A stretch of 64,000 bases of DNA from Janthinobacterium sp. TB1-E2 (GCF_036885605.1 NZ_CP142523.1:186001-250000), one strand, 5' to 3'. Shown: positions 1-9,789, numbered from the stretch's first letter. Program-made: numbers and translations. Notes: generated by a model from the letters alone, not told the origin.

Positions 1-776
1 ACGACGATAGCCGTCGTCATCGAGCCGTAGACAATATTCACCTGCGACAAGGTAGAGAAATACCAGACCAGCACGTGGCGCGCAATTTCCCACAGCAGGG
101 CCGCCGTCACGCCGCCGATCAGCGCATGCGTGATCGATAATCGCCCCACCGGCATGACCAGGTAGATCGAACTGAGCACGAGGATTTCGCCCGCCAGCCC
201 CAGCAAATACAGCAGCACGCCCGATACCCCTTCCAGGCCCCAGTCGTGGCGCAGGAAACGCACGCTTTCCTCCCCCATCACTTGCAAACTGCCCGCCACC
301 AGGGTGATCAGCAAAATACCGATACCCAGGCACAGGATGTAGCAATACGGCAGCACGGCGGAAATGAGGAAATGGCGGCGGCGGATGGCCACGCGGTGGA
401 TGAAGATCACGCTCATGGCGTTTTCCAGCACGGTAAACGCCAAGGAACTGAAAAACAGCATGGTCAGCAGCAGCAGCCAGCCGATCACGCCGCGGTTGTT
501 GAGGAAATGCGCCACTTCCGCCACGATGGCCTTCGATTGCCCGGGCACCAGCCATTCCAGGTAATGGCCTATGGTTTGCAGCAATTCATCCTGCGCAATC
601 ACGTGCGACAGGGCCACCACCACCAGCATCAGCAAGGGCACGATGGAGAGCAGCGAGTAGTACGCGACGGCGCCCGCCAGCAGCAAGCCCTGGTTGGCGC
701 GGAAACCCTTCAGCACCTGCAGCGCGAAGGCCAGCGGGTGGCTGAGGATGTAGGTACTGGCGTGGCGGTTGATCAT
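1..776 (-). CDS. YihY/BrkB (UPF0761) family inner-membrane protein, C-terminus outside window
   Basis: Read on the minus strand from an ATG at 776, the protein begins MINRHASTYILSHPLAF and continues through several long hydrophobic segments, including LLLAGAVAYYSLLSIVPLLM, which is the characteristic N-terminal part of the YihY/BrkB family (formerly mis-called ribonuclease BN). About 258 codons are visible and the 3' end runs off the left edge. It is an integral inner-membrane protein; the family's molecular function is not established. The frame stays open upstream of the chosen ATG through a GTG, so the start could be about 15 codons earlier. It is downstream of, and on the same strand as, the LD-carboxypeptidase, with an 87-bp gap. 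Confidence 0.8.
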   Translation of the reverse strand, partial: MINRHASTYILSHPLAFALQVLKGFRANQGLLLAGAVAYYSLLSIVPLLMLVVVALSHVIAQDELLQTIGHYLEWLVPGQSKAIVAEVAHFLNNRGVIGWLLLLTMLFFSSLAFTVLENAMSVIFIHRVAIRRRHFLISAVLPYCYILCLGIGILLITLVAGSLQVMGEESVRFLRHDWGLEGVSGVLLYLLGLAGEILVLSSIYLVMPVGRLSITHALIGGVTAALLWEIARHVLVWYFSTLSQVNIVYGSMTTAIV

Positions 777-863
777 GTCGGCTGCGGTGAAGAAGGCGGC
801 GCGGCCTCGTGCCACGCCTGCAATCACACTAGCATACTGACAAGCGCCCCGCTGCACCGTACG

Positions 864-1940
864 CTAACAGACGGCCGGCTCCAATAAGGTCAAGGTTTGC
901 CGGTCCGCATCCAGGGTAGCGAGGATGCCCATCGGTAGCGTGAACTGGTGGCGGATGTGGCCAAACGAATAGCCGCTGACGGCCGGCACGCGCAAGGGCT
1001 GCAGATGCTGGTCCACGGTGGCATCGAGGGTCAGCGCGGTATCGCCCTCGGCCGCCTCGCAATGCTCGAAGATACCCAGCATCAAGGCCGCGGCCTTGTT
1101 GAACCCCACGGACAGGTCGAGCTGACACAGCATGCGGTCGATGCGGTACGGCACTTCATTGATTTCTTCGAGGAACAAAATATGCTGGCGGAAATCGGCC
1201 GCATACGGCGTGCCGGCCAGCGCGCTGACCATGCATAGATTGCCGCCCGTTAAGCGCCCCGTCGCCTGGCCGCCGTGCACGGTGCGGATGGCGAAGTTCG
1301 GCTGCGTCTGCGCGCGGCGGTGATTGTCGAGCGCCATCGGGATCGTGTACTGCTCTTGCGGCGTCATCAGCACGTTTTGCAGCTGCGTCACCGTGTACTC
1401 GGAAAACGTGGACGAGGCCACGGGGCCGTGGAAGGTCACCAAGCCCGTCTGGCGGGCGATGGCCAAGTGCAGGGCCGTGATATCGGAATAGCCGATCAGC
1501 ACTTTCGGGTTGGCGCGGATCAAGGCGTAATCGAGCAGCGCCAGCAGCGAAATGCAGCCGGAGCCGCCGCGGATGGCCCACACCGCCTTGACGTCCGGGT
1601 CGCGGAACGCCGCGTGCAAGTCGTCGATGCGTTGCTGCACCGTGCCCGCATAATTGCCGTGCACGGCGCGGATATTGGCGCCCAGGCTGGCGCGCAATCC
1701 CAGCGATTCGATATTGCGTACGGCCTTGGCAATGGCGTCTTCATCCGTAAAGCCGCCCGGTGCGATGATGGCGACCAGGTCGCCCTGGCGCAAACGCGCC
1801 GGCTTGATCAATGCGTGTTGCTGTTGCATGCGTTTGCCCTTCCCTTGCGCCGCCGCCCACGCCGGTGTGCCTGCCGCCCCCAGAGTGGCGGCCAGCAGGC
1901 CGCCGAAGCGGCGCCGGCTGAGATTGGTCTGACTGGACAT
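864..1940 (-). CDS. Peptidase S66 (LD-carboxypeptidase / LdcA-MccF family) with Tat signal
   Basis: 358 residues. The catalytic Ser-Glu-His set of family S66 is visible: nucleophile S152 in GYSDITALH, the acid E258/E259 in LFLEEINEVPY, and H328 in GYSFGH; the spacing between them matches the family. These enzymes cleave the L,D bond of murein tetrapeptides (LdcA) or detoxify microcin C-type compounds (MccF). The N-terminus NLSRRRFGGLLAATLG followed by AWA-A is a typical twin-arginine signal, so export to the periplasm is predicted, whereas classical LdcA is cytoplasmic. The start ATG at 1940 has AAAGGG just upstream. A TonB receptor gene lies upstream on the same strand. Substrate (murein peptide or peptide antibiotic) cannot be told from sequence. 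Confidence 0.87.
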   Translation of the reverse strand: MSSQTNLSRRRFGGLLAATLGAAGTPAWAAAQGKGKRMQQQHALIKPARLRQGDLVAIIAPGGFTDEDAIAKAVRNIESLGLRASLGANIRAVHGNYAGTVQQRIDDLHAAFRDPDVKAVWAIRGGSGCISLLALLDYALIRANPKVLIGYSDITALHLAIARQTGLVTFHGPVASSTFSEYTVTQLQNVLMTPQEQYTIPMALDNHRRAQTQPNFAIRTVHGGQATGRLTGGNLCMVSALAGTPYAADFRQHILFLEEINEVPYRIDRMLCQLDLSVGFNKAAALMLGIFEHCEAAEGDTALTLDATVDQHLQPLRVPAVSGYSFGHIRHQFTLPMGILATLDADRQTLTLLEPAVC

Positions 1941-2028
1941 GCGGCCCTTTCCTGGAATAAAAACGGCGACGCCAGGCGCCGCCGCACGAGGTTAGCACGC
2001 CAGCGGGATCGCCGCCGGCATGGTTGCC

Positions 2029-4782
2029 TTACATGAACTTGTACTTCAGCTGGAACGACAGCGAACGGCCGCGAGGGTCGGCCACGCGCGGGTCCCAGCC
2101 GGCGCCCACCACTTCATCCACGTTGTGCGCGGTGAATGGCGGATCGCGGTCGAACAGGTTCTGTATGCCCACGGTAATCGTCGTATTTTTGAAGCCCGTG
2201 TAGGTGCCCGACAAGTTATACGTGGTGTAGCTGGACACGTCCGGCTTGAAGCCCGGTGGCGGCGCGCCCTTGCCGCCATTCGGCAGCTGGTCCTTGTAGC
2301 CCGACGAAAAACTCTGGATCAGCAAACCGCTCCAGTCGCCGCGCGACACGCCAAAGCTGGCATTGTGTTTCCAGCGCAGGTACAGATCGCGCGTATAGAA
2401 CTTGCCGACCAGTTCCTGGTATTCCTGGCCCTGGTATTCCGCAAACTTGAAGCTGTCCATATACGTGCCGTCCAGGGTCGCCGTCCATTTCGCGTCCTGG
2501 ATCTTGCCTTCGCCACGCAAGCCCACGTCGAGGCCGCGCACGCGGCTGCCTGCCGCATTGATCCAGCCCGCCTGCACGTACTCGATGGTGCCGTCCGGAT
2601 TGCGGTGGATATACTGGTTCAGCGCCTGGTAATTGGCCAGCACGATTTGCGGCGTGCGGTTCAGGATGCGGTCCTTGGTATTGATGGCCCAGTAGTCGAA
2701 CGAGGCCGAATAGCCCTTGAATGGCTCGATGACAAAACCGACGCTGCCCTGCTTCGACGTTTCCGGCTTCAGGTTCGTGTTCCCGCCCGTCCTGTAGTCG
2801 AGGCGGTCGATGGCACAGTACTCGGGCACGCCCGGATGCTTGGCGCAGCCTTCCTGGTCGATCACGCCGTTCGGCAATTCCTGACTCAGCGAACCCGAAT
2901 ACAGCTGCTGGAAGCTTGGCGCGAGGAAACCCTTGCTGGCCGAACCACGGAACAGCAGGAAGTCGGTCGGCTGGTAGCGGAAGGCCACTTTCGGATTCGT
3001 CGTCGCGCCGACCAGGCTGTAATCGTCGCGGCGAATGGCCAGCTGCATTTCCAGATCCTTCGTGACCGGCACCAGCAGCTCGGCATACACGGCCTTGACG
3101 GTACGGCTGGCATCTTTTAATGCGGCATTGCCTGGCGACAGCAAAATCTGCGTGGCATCAACGTCTTGCGCAAAGCTGTAACCTTCGCGGCGCAAGTCAA
3201 AACCGGCCGCCATGGCCAGCGCACCGGCCGGCAGCTGGAACAGCTCGCCCGAAACGGAACCGTCGATCTGCGTCAGGGTCGTCTTGCCGTGCTGGAAGTC
3301 GCCACGGAACTTGGTCGATTCGATCAATTGCTTGGCCGCTTCCGTCTGGCTCTGGCCGGCGCCCACCCACGGATTGATGATGCCGCTGGCCAATGCCGCG
3401 TACAGCTTGTCCGTGTAGGAATAGCCATCCGTCAGCTTGGTCTTGGTGCTGCTTTCGGCGCGCGAAATGCCGGCCTTGTAATCCCACTTGCCAAAGTTGC
3501 CTTCAAAGCCCACCAGCACGCGGGCATTGTCTGTCGTGTTTTCCTGCGTACGGTTGCCCACGTCATTGGCGCGCCATTTGTAGGAAATCGGCTTGGTCCT
3601 GTCGAAAGAAGGGATGTAGGCCGACAGGTCCTGGTAATACGCGCCACCCACAGGGTACAGATTCTTGTTGGCAACCGTCGCCTGTACCTGCATCGGCGTC
3701 AAAATGGCCGTGGCCTTGGTGCGCGAACCGAGCACTTCGACAAACATGCGGTGGTCGGGCGCCAGCTGGAAGGTGCCGCGCGACAACAGATTGGCACGTT
3801 CAACGGGGAATTGCAGCACATAGTCGGCGCCATAGTCATACGCGCAGGAATATGTGGTGCGCAGCGGCGAGGTCACGTCTTTCCACAGTGCCGTCTGGTA
3901 CTGCGACATGCCGGCGATGCTGTCGCACTTGCCCTGGAAACTCAAGGGATTGGCTTGCAGGTATTTGTTCGGATCGCCTGGCAGCTGGAACGAGGCGCCC
4001 AGCGCCGTGCCGGCACCCGCCATCTGGTTGGCAAACGGCGTGCCCGTCGTATCGGGCGACAGGCCGCGGCCCGGCTGGAAGCCGTTGACGAAGGAGCGGT
4101 CGCGGCCATTGAGCTGCTGCGCCTTGTCGACCGTCAGGCTGGCCATGATGTTGTAGCGGTCGCTTTCGAGCGAACCCGTACCGGCCAGCAGCGAGGCGCG
4201 GCGCGTGGCGCCGCCGCCTGCCTGCGTGTCGTTGGTGGAGACGGACGCTTCCACGCCGCTGTAATTGGTTTTCAAAATGAAATTGATCACGCCGCCGATG
4301 GCGTCCGTGCCGTAGATGGCCGAGGCGCCATCCTTGAGAATTTCCACGCGCGAAATCGCGCCCAGCGGGATCGAGTTCAAGTCGACCGACTTGCCGCTGG
4401 CGCCGTGCGTGGCGATGCGGCGGCCGTTCAACAGCACCAGGGTGCTCGACGGTCCCAGGCCGCGCAGTGAGGCGAACGAAGCGCCACCGCTGACCCTGTC
4501 GGCATCGGCGCCAAACACGTTATTGCCCGAAGTCATGTTATCGGCACCCGTGCCATTCGCTGACAGGGTGCGCACCAGTTGCTCGGTCGTCGTGATGCCC
4601 TGTTTTTCGATCTGGTCAAAGGTAATGACTTGCACGGGCAACGCGCCTTCCTTGGCCACGCGTTTGATGCTGCTGCCCGTCACTTCGACCCGTTGCATCG
4701 ATGGCGGCGCCGCTTCCTGTGCGACGACCGGCCCCACCACCCCCATCAATGCCACCAACTGCGCTAGCTTTTTCAATTTCAC
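2029..4782 (-). CDS. TonB-dependent outer-membrane receptor
   Basis: 917 residues. A short signal peptide ends at VVAQ-EAAP and is followed by the plug motif RVEVTGSSIKRV seen in large TonB receptors. The plug domain spans roughly residues 45-165 (for example GLGPSSTLVLLNGRR and DGASAIYGTDAIGGVINFIL). A long beta-barrel ends with an aromatic C-terminal strand, LSFQLKYKFM. The start is a GTG at 4782, supported by AGGAGA six bases upstream. Such receptors import scarce ligands using TonB energy. This subclass (VTGSSIKR box, over 900 residues) often serves carbohydrates or peptides, but the ligand is not readable here. No SusD-like partner is present. It lies between an exported LD-carboxypeptidase and a peptide-binding protein, all on the minus strand. 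Confidence 0.93.
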   Translation of the reverse strand: MKLKKLAQLVALMGVVGPVVAQEAAPPSMQRVEVTGSSIKRVAKEGALPVQVITFDQIEKQGITTTEQLVRTLSANGTGADNMTSGNNVFGADADRVSGGASFASLRGLGPSSTLVLLNGRRIATHGASGKSVDLNSIPLGAISRVEILKDGASAIYGTDAIGGVINFILKTNYSGVEASVSTNDTQAGGGATRRASLLAGTGSLESDRYNIMASLTVDKAQQLNGRDRSFVNGFQPGRGLSPDTTGTPFANQMAGAGTALGASFQLPGDPNKYLQANPLSFQGKCDSIAGMSQYQTALWKDVTSPLRTTYSCAYDYGADYVLQFPVERANLLSRGTFQLAPDHRMFVEVLGSRTKATAILTPMQVQATVANKNLYPVGGAYYQDLSAYIPSFDRTKPISYKWRANDVGNRTQENTTDNARVLVGFEGNFGKWDYKAGISRAESSTKTKLTDGYSYTDKLYAALASGIINPWVGAGQSQTEAAKQLIESTKFRGDFQHGKTTLTQIDGSVSGELFQLPAGALAMAAGFDLRREGYSFAQDVDATQILLSPGNAALKDASRTVKAVYAELLVPVTKDLEMQLAIRRDDYSLVGATTNPKVAFRYQPTDFLLFRGSASKGFLAPSFQQLYSGSLSQELPNGVIDQEGCAKHPGVPEYCAIDRLDYRTGGNTNLKPETSKQGSVGFVIEPFKGYSASFDYWAINTKDRILNRTPQIVLANYQALNQYIHRNPDGTIEYVQAGWINAAGSRVRGLDVGLRGEGKIQDAKWTATLDGTYMDSFKFAEYQGQEYQELVGKFYTRDLYLRWKHNASFGVSRGDWSGLLIQSFSSGYKDQLPNGGKGAPPPGFKPDVSSYTTYNLSGTYTGFKNTTITVGIQNLFDRDPPFTAHNVDEVVGAGWDPRVADPRGRSLSFQLKYKFM

Positions 4783-4999
4783 AGGTCTTCTCCTTGTTGG
4801 GCAATCGAAACTTGAGTCATCAAGTCAGGCTGTATAGATATGTCGCAACGTCTGTCTCGCAGTACATTTTTTTATGACAATTGCGCATGACTTTATTTGT
4901 TTTCATTTTCAGAGTAGCGCGATGCATCCGCGGCCAGCCAATGAAAAATGCTTTCCTAACCATAACTTTTTGGAATGAATGCCCTTTTCAGTGACATGG

Positions 5000-6805
5000 T
5001 CACTTGCCTGCGGGGCTACCCTTGGCTTTATCCACGTCCAGATAGCGCCAGGACGTGAATTCCACGGGGTGGCGCCTGTAGTTTTTTAGCCACGGTTGTT
5101 GCAGGTCGGCAGAGATGGGATGCGTCAGCAACACCCACGGCGTGTAGGCATGGATCAGCTGAAACAGGTCGAAGTACAGACTGCGTCGGCGCGGCGTATC
5201 GGATAGCAGGCGCGCCTCCTCATAGCGTTTATTGTAATCGGGCAAGTTGAAGCGGGCATAGTTGGCGCGGCCACTGTTGGGACCGTACAACAATTGCATA
5301 AAGTTATCACCATCGGGGAAGTCGGCGATCCAGTTGGTCTCGAACATCTGCACCTTGCCCAGGCGCGACGCCTTGATGATTTCCGTCTTCTTGTCGCTTT
5401 TAAACTCCACGCGCACGCCGATGGCGTTCAGGTTGCGGCGCCACAATTCGTCGCGCAAACGTCCCACCGTGCTCGGCTCCGTATGCATGGTCAGGATCAA
5501 GGGCGTGCCGTCCGGCTGGGTGCGGAAACCGTCTAGACCCGCCTTGTAGCCGAAGCGGTCGAGCAGGGCGCGCGCCAGGGCTGGATCGTAGCCGACGGGG
5601 CTGCGGTAGCTCTTGTCGTAACCGAGCACATTCGGTGGTAACGGCGACTGGGCCGGCAAGGCCAATCCCTTTTTCAATAGCGCGATGTCTTCGCGGCTGT
5701 TGTAGCTGAGGGCGATGGCGCGCCGCAGGGCCAGCTTGTCCTTGCTCGTGCCGCCCAGCACGGGGTCGTCCATGTTCATCCACATGTAATACGTCTGCAG
5801 CACGGGAAAGCGCGTCAGCTGCATGCCTTTGGCGGCCAGCGCCGGTTTCAGCGCGCCGTTTTCCAGCACCATGTCCGTCATCGATTCCGGCACTTGCTCC
5901 AGGTAATCGAACTCGCCCTTCAAAAAACCCAGCATGCGCGATTGATATTCTTCGACGATACGCACCTCGATGCGCTCGACCAGCGGTAATTGCTTGCCTT
6001 CCAGTGCCGTCGCGATGGCGCGCGCGTCGACCGGCAAGGCGGTCAGCGCCTTGGTTTCCGTATGGAATACGGTGGGGCGGAAAGTCGGGTTGGCTTGCAG
6101 CACGATCTTGTCGCTGCGTTTCCACTCCTTCACCAGGAACGGCCCCGTGCCCACGGGATGGTTGCCGATCTGCCCTGCCGCCGGGTAGGCTTCGGCCACT
6201 TCGCGCGCCACCACAGCGGTCGCCGGCATGGCCAGGTAAAACAGGAAGTTCGGGTCGACGCCGTTCAGGCGGATGCGCAAGGTGTATTTGTCCAGTGCCT
6301 GCAGGCCGGCAATCGGCGTGTCGTAACTGAATTTTGTTTTCAGCGCCGCATCGCCCACCAGCTTGTCTTCCAGCAAGAACAGCCACGGCGACTTCAGGCT
6401 GGGGTCATACAGCCGCGTCAGGCTGTACACATAATCCTGCGCCGTCACTTCGCGCGGCTTGCCCTTGAAGGCGGGATCGGGCGTAAAGAATATGCCGGGC
6501 TGTAAGTGAAAAGTATACGTGCGCCCGCCATCTTCCACGGTCGGCATGGCGCGCGCCGTATTGCCCTGCAGTTGCACGGGGCGCGCCAGGTAGTCATAGC
6601 GCAGCAAGGGATCGAAAATGTTTTCCATCAAATTCAGGCTGGCCAGGTCGGACGCCACGGCCGGGTCCAGGCCTGTCTCGCTGGTGCTGAGGAACAGGTG
6701 CAAGGTCTTGTTCGCGCGGGCATCGGCGGCGGCATGCGCGGGCGCGGTGAAAAGCGTCAACAGGGCCAGGCCGGCGGCGCAGGCGGTTTTGCGTAAAAAC
6801 ATCAT
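5000..6805 (-). CDS. Family 5 (peptide/opine type) ABC transporter substrate-binding protein
   Basis: About 601 residues from ATG 6805 (an adjacent ATG at 6802 is equally possible). The frame is open further upstream, but only this start places a clean Sec signal peptide (MFLRKTACAAGLALLTLF...AHA) at the N-terminus. The body has SBP_bac_5 features: LFLSTSETGLDPAVASDL near the mature N-terminus, YTFHLQPGIFFTPDPAFKGK, and the HPVGTGPFLVKEWKRSD motif. Family members bind oligopeptides, including murein peptides (MppA type), and deliver them to an inner-membrane permease. No permease or ATPase genes are adjacent, so it is an orphan binding protein that must use a distant transporter. It is divergent from the spmAB-like gene. 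Confidence 0.88.
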   Translation of the reverse strand: MMFLRKTACAAGLALLTLFTAPAHAAADARANKTLHLFLSTSETGLDPAVASDLASLNLMENIFDPLLRYDYLARPVQLQGNTARAMPTVEDGGRTYTFHLQPGIFFTPDPAFKGKPREVTAQDYVYSLTRLYDPSLKSPWLFLLEDKLVGDAALKTKFSYDTPIAGLQALDKYTLRIRLNGVDPNFLFYLAMPATAVVAREVAEAYPAAGQIGNHPVGTGPFLVKEWKRSDKIVLQANPTFRPTVFHTETKALTALPVDARAIATALEGKQLPLVERIEVRIVEEYQSRMLGFLKGEFDYLEQVPESMTDMVLENGALKPALAAKGMQLTRFPVLQTYYMWMNMDDPVLGGTSKDKLALRRAIALSYNSREDIALLKKGLALPAQSPLPPNVLGYDKSYRSPVGYDPALARALLDRFGYKAGLDGFRTQPDGTPLILTMHTEPSTVGRLRDELWRRNLNAIGVRVEFKSDKKTEIIKASRLGKVQMFETNWIADFPDGDNFMQLLYGPNSGRANYARFNLPDYNKRYEEARLLSDTPRRRSLYFDLFQLIHAYTPWVLLTHPISADLQQPWLKNYRRHPVEFTSWRYLDVDKAKGSPAGK

Positions 6806-7019
6806 CAGTGATCCAGTGCAGACAAGGGTAAGGAACAGCAGTAAGCGACAGGCATCCCCCACACTACGCGGGCACGCTGCGGGGCGCCAATGAAAACAGG
6901 CTGCCAGCTTATAACTTTTTGGCATGCGATTGCTGCATTCTTTCATCAACTCGTATCGGGCTGCCCCTATACTTTGTTTGCAGACATTTTTCACTCCCGA
7001 CACACAGAACTGATCGCAT

Positions 7020-8258
7020 ATGGCACTTAATTACATCTGGTCCGGCTTTTTCCTCGTTGGCTTCCTGGCCGCAGTGCTGCAGTGGCTGTTTCTCGGCGAT
7101 ACCGATATCTTCAAGCGCATCATCGACGGCACGTTCGAGACGGCGCGCATGGGCGTGATGGATATCGCCCTGCCGCTGGCGGGTGTGATGACCTTGTGGC
7201 TCGGCATCATGAACATCGGTGAAAAGGCGGGCATCGTCGGCTGGCTGGCGAAAGTCATCGCACCGTTCTTTTCGCGCATCTTCCCGGAAATTCCCAAGGA
7301 CCATCCAGCCACGGGCCACATGGTGATGAATTTCTCGGCCAACCTGCTGGGCCTGGACAATGCGGCCACGCCGTTCGGCTTAAAGGCCATGGAAAGCCTG
7401 CAAACCTTGAACCCGAACAAGGAAGAGGCGACGAATGCGCAGATCATGTTTTTGGTGCTGCACACCTCGGGCCTGACCCTGATTCCGCTGGCCATCATGG
7501 CTCAGCGCTCGATCCTCGGCGCGGCCGACCCGTCCGACATCTTTATTCCCTGCATGATCGCCACCTATGTGGCCACCATGGTCGGCATCATCACGGTGTC
7601 CATCAAGCAGCGCATCAACTTGCTCAACCGGGTCGTGCTGGGCTGGATGGGCGGCATGACGAGCGCCATCGTCGCCATGATCTGGTACTTCACACAATAC
7701 CTGACGAAACAGGAAATCGAACTGGTCTCGAAAGTGGTCAGCAACCTGGTCTTGATCAGCGTCATCGCCATATTTATTATTGGCGCGCTGCGCAAGAAAG
7801 TGAACGTGTATGACGCCTTCATCGAAGGGGCAAAGGGCGGCATCCAGACGTCGATCACCGTGATTCCCTATCTGGTCGGCATGCTGGTGGCCATCAGCGT
7901 GATCCGTAACGCGGGCGTGTTCAATTTCCTGATGAGCGGCATGAACTGGTTCTTCGCCAACCTGGGCATCAATACGGACTTCGTGCCCGCGCTGCCGACG
8001 GCCATGATGAAGCCGCTCAGCGGCTCCGGCTCGAAAGCCATGATGATCGATGCCATGAATACCTATGGCGTCGACTCGTTTGTCGGCCGCCTGGCCTGCG
8101 TCTTCCAGGGCTCGGCCGACACCACCTTCTATATCGTGGCCCTGTACTTCGGCTCGGTGGGCATCCGCAAGACGCGCTATGCCATCACGGCCGGCCTGAT
8201 CGCCGATCTGGCCGGCGTGATCACCGCCGTCTTTGTCGCCTACGTCTTTTTCCACTAA
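7020..8258 (+). CDS. SpmA-SpmB fusion, nucleoside-recognition-domain membrane protein
   Basis: 412 residues with many membrane segments. The N-terminal half (GVMDIALPLAGVMTLWLGIM, NLLGLDNAATPFGLKAM) matches spore maturation protein A. The C-terminal half (VYDAFIEGAKGGIQTSITVI, PLSGSGSKAMMIDAM) matches spore maturation protein B. In Bacillus these are two proteins needed for normal spore cortex dehydration; in Gram-negative bacteria the fused form is of unknown role, probably transport. The start ATG at 7020 is a few bases after the end of an AT-richer stretch and lacks a strong ribosome site. The stop is only 8 bp before dacB, so the two are surely co-transcribed. Confidence 0.88.
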   Translation: MALNYIWSGFFLVGFLAAVLQWLFLGDTDIFKRIIDGTFETARMGVMDIALPLAGVMTLWLGIMNIGEKAGIVGWLAKVIAPFFSRIFPEIPKDHPATGHMVMNFSANLLGLDNAATPFGLKAMESLQTLNPNKEEATNAQIMFLVLHTSGLTLIPLAIMAQRSILGAADPSDIFIPCMIATYVATMVGIITVSIKQRINLLNRVVLGWMGGMTSAIVAMIWYFTQYLTKQEIELVSKVVSNLVLISVIAIFIIGALRKKVNVYDAFIEGAKGGIQTSITVIPYLVGMLVAISVIRNAGVFNFLMSGMNWFFANLGINTDFVPALPTAMMKPLSGSGSKAMMIDAMNTYGVDSFVGRLACVFQGSADTTFYIVALYFGSVGIRKTRYAITAGLIADLAGVITAVFVAYVFFH

Positions 8259-8266
8259 GGAGCACC

Positions 8267-9769
8267 ATGTTACGTCCTGTCCTGATGGCGGCACTGTTGG
8301 CGGGTCTTGGCCTGTCGACTGCGCACGCGCAATTGCCCGAATCCGTCAGCCTGCTGCTGCGCAGCGCGAATATCCCCGAAGACGCGATGGGCGCCATCGT
8401 CCTGCGCGGCAACACGGTGGTGATGTCGCATGGCGCCGAGCGCAGCATGCAGCCGGCCTCCACCATGAAACTGGTGACGACGGCCGTGGGCCTGGAGCAG
8501 CTCGGGCCCATCTTCCGCGGCCGCACGGAACTGCGCACCAGCGCCGACGTCATCAATGGCGTACTGAAGGGCGACTTGATCCTGCGCGGCGGCGCCGACA
8601 CGGATTTCAATGCGAACGTGCTGGAGCACATGCTGCAAACCTTGCGCACGCAAGGCATCGTGAAAATCAAGGGCGACCTGATCCTCGACCGACAGCTGTT
8701 CCAGCCGGCCCGGCCCGACATTGGTGCGCCGCCGTTCGACGAATCGGCCGAGTTCCGCTACAACGTCATTCCCGATGCCTTGCTGCTGAACACTAATCTG
8801 CTCGATATCAATATCAACTCGACGGACCGGCAATTGAGCATCCTGATGCAGCCGGCGCTCGAGAACGTCAGCGTCACGAGCGACATGAAGCTGATCAAGG
8901 GCAGTTGCGCCAGATGGGAAGACGGCTGGCGCCCACCCGAATACCGGCGCGATGCGAGCGGCAAGCTGCAAGTGATACTGCATGGCACCTTCCCGCAAAA
9001 TTGCAGCAAGGCTACCAGCATCAATGTTCTTGATCGTAATGATTACGCGGACCGCTTGTTCCGTGCGACCTGGAAACGCCTGGGCGGCACGATCACCGGC
9101 ACGGTGCGCGAAGCGCCGGCAACAGGCTTGCCGCCGACGGCCGAACCGGTCGGCACGCGCATGCTGGCCGACCACGTGGCGCGCGCCTTGCCGGAAGTGC
9201 TACGCGATATCAACAAGACGTCCGACAATACCCTGGCCCGCACCCTGTTCCTGAGCCTGGGCAGCTTGCAAAGCGATGGCTGGCTGGGCAGCCGCCCCGT
9301 CGCCATGGCGGTGCCGGAAGACACGGCCACGCGTGCGCGGCAAGTGATCCAGGAATGGTTCCAGCGGCATCAGATCGACACCCAGGGCATGCTGGTCGAC
9401 AACGGTTCCGGCTTGTCGCGCACGGGACGCATTGCGCCTGCGCAAATGGCCGGCGTCCTGCAGGCGATGCAGCAAAGTCCGTGGGCACCCGAGTTCCAGT
9501 CCAGCCTGCCCATCGTCGCGCTAGACGGTACCATGCGCAAGCGCCTGTTGAACAGCCCGGCCGCCGCACGGGCCCGCATCAAGACGGGAACGTTGAAGAA
9601 TGTGGTGGCCATCGCCGGCTATGTCCCCGACGCCAACAACCAGCTGTGCGTGGTGGTCGCCATGATCAATAGCGACCTGGTGGGCAACGGCAATGGCCGC
9701 GCGGCGGTTGATGCGCTGATCGAGTGGGTCGCCAGGAGCGGCGTCACATCGGTGGTTGCCGGCCAATAA
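8267..9769 (+). CDS. dacB: D-alanyl-D-alanine carboxypeptidase/endopeptidase (PBP4 type, peptidase S13)
   Basis: 500 residues, the usual PBP4 length. It has a Sec signal peptide (MLRPVLMAALLAGLGLSTAHA). All three penicillin-binding motifs are present in S13 spacing: S65-T-M-K68 in MQPASTMKLV, S319-D-N321 in INKTSDNTLAR, and K439-T-G441 in RIKTGTLKN. The enzyme works in the periplasm, removing terminal D-Ala from stem peptides and cutting D,D crosslinks. The start ATG is preceded by AAGGAGCACC. It follows the SpmAB-like gene by 8 bp and is followed by a strong terminator at 9790-9813, so these two genes form a transcription unit. Confidence 0.95.
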   Translation: MLRPVLMAALLAGLGLSTAHAQLPESVSLLLRSANIPEDAMGAIVLRGNTVVMSHGAERSMQPASTMKLVTTAVGLEQLGPIFRGRTELRTSADVINGVLKGDLILRGGADTDFNANVLEHMLQTLRTQGIVKIKGDLILDRQLFQPARPDIGAPPFDESAEFRYNVIPDALLLNTNLLDININSTDRQLSILMQPALENVSVTSDMKLIKGSCARWEDGWRPPEYRRDASGKLQVILHGTFPQNCSKATSINVLDRNDYADRLFRATWKRLGGTITGTVREAPATGLPPTAEPVGTRMLADHVARALPEVLRDINKTSDNTLARTLFLSLGSLQSDGWLGSRPVAMAVPEDTATRARQVIQEWFQRHQIDTQGMLVDNGSGLSRTGRIAPAQMAGVLQAMQQSPWAPEFQSSLPIVALDGTMRKRLLNSPAAARARIKTGTLKNVVAIAGYVPDANNQLCVVVAMINSDLVGNGNGRAAVDALIEWVARSGVTSVVAGQ

Positions 9770-9789
9770 AGGGAAGCAAAGACAGAAAG

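Noticed and set aside
6806..7003. 66-residue N-terminal extension of the peptide-binding protein
   Set aside because: It would bury the signal peptide; the internal ATG at 6805 gives a normal Sec signal.
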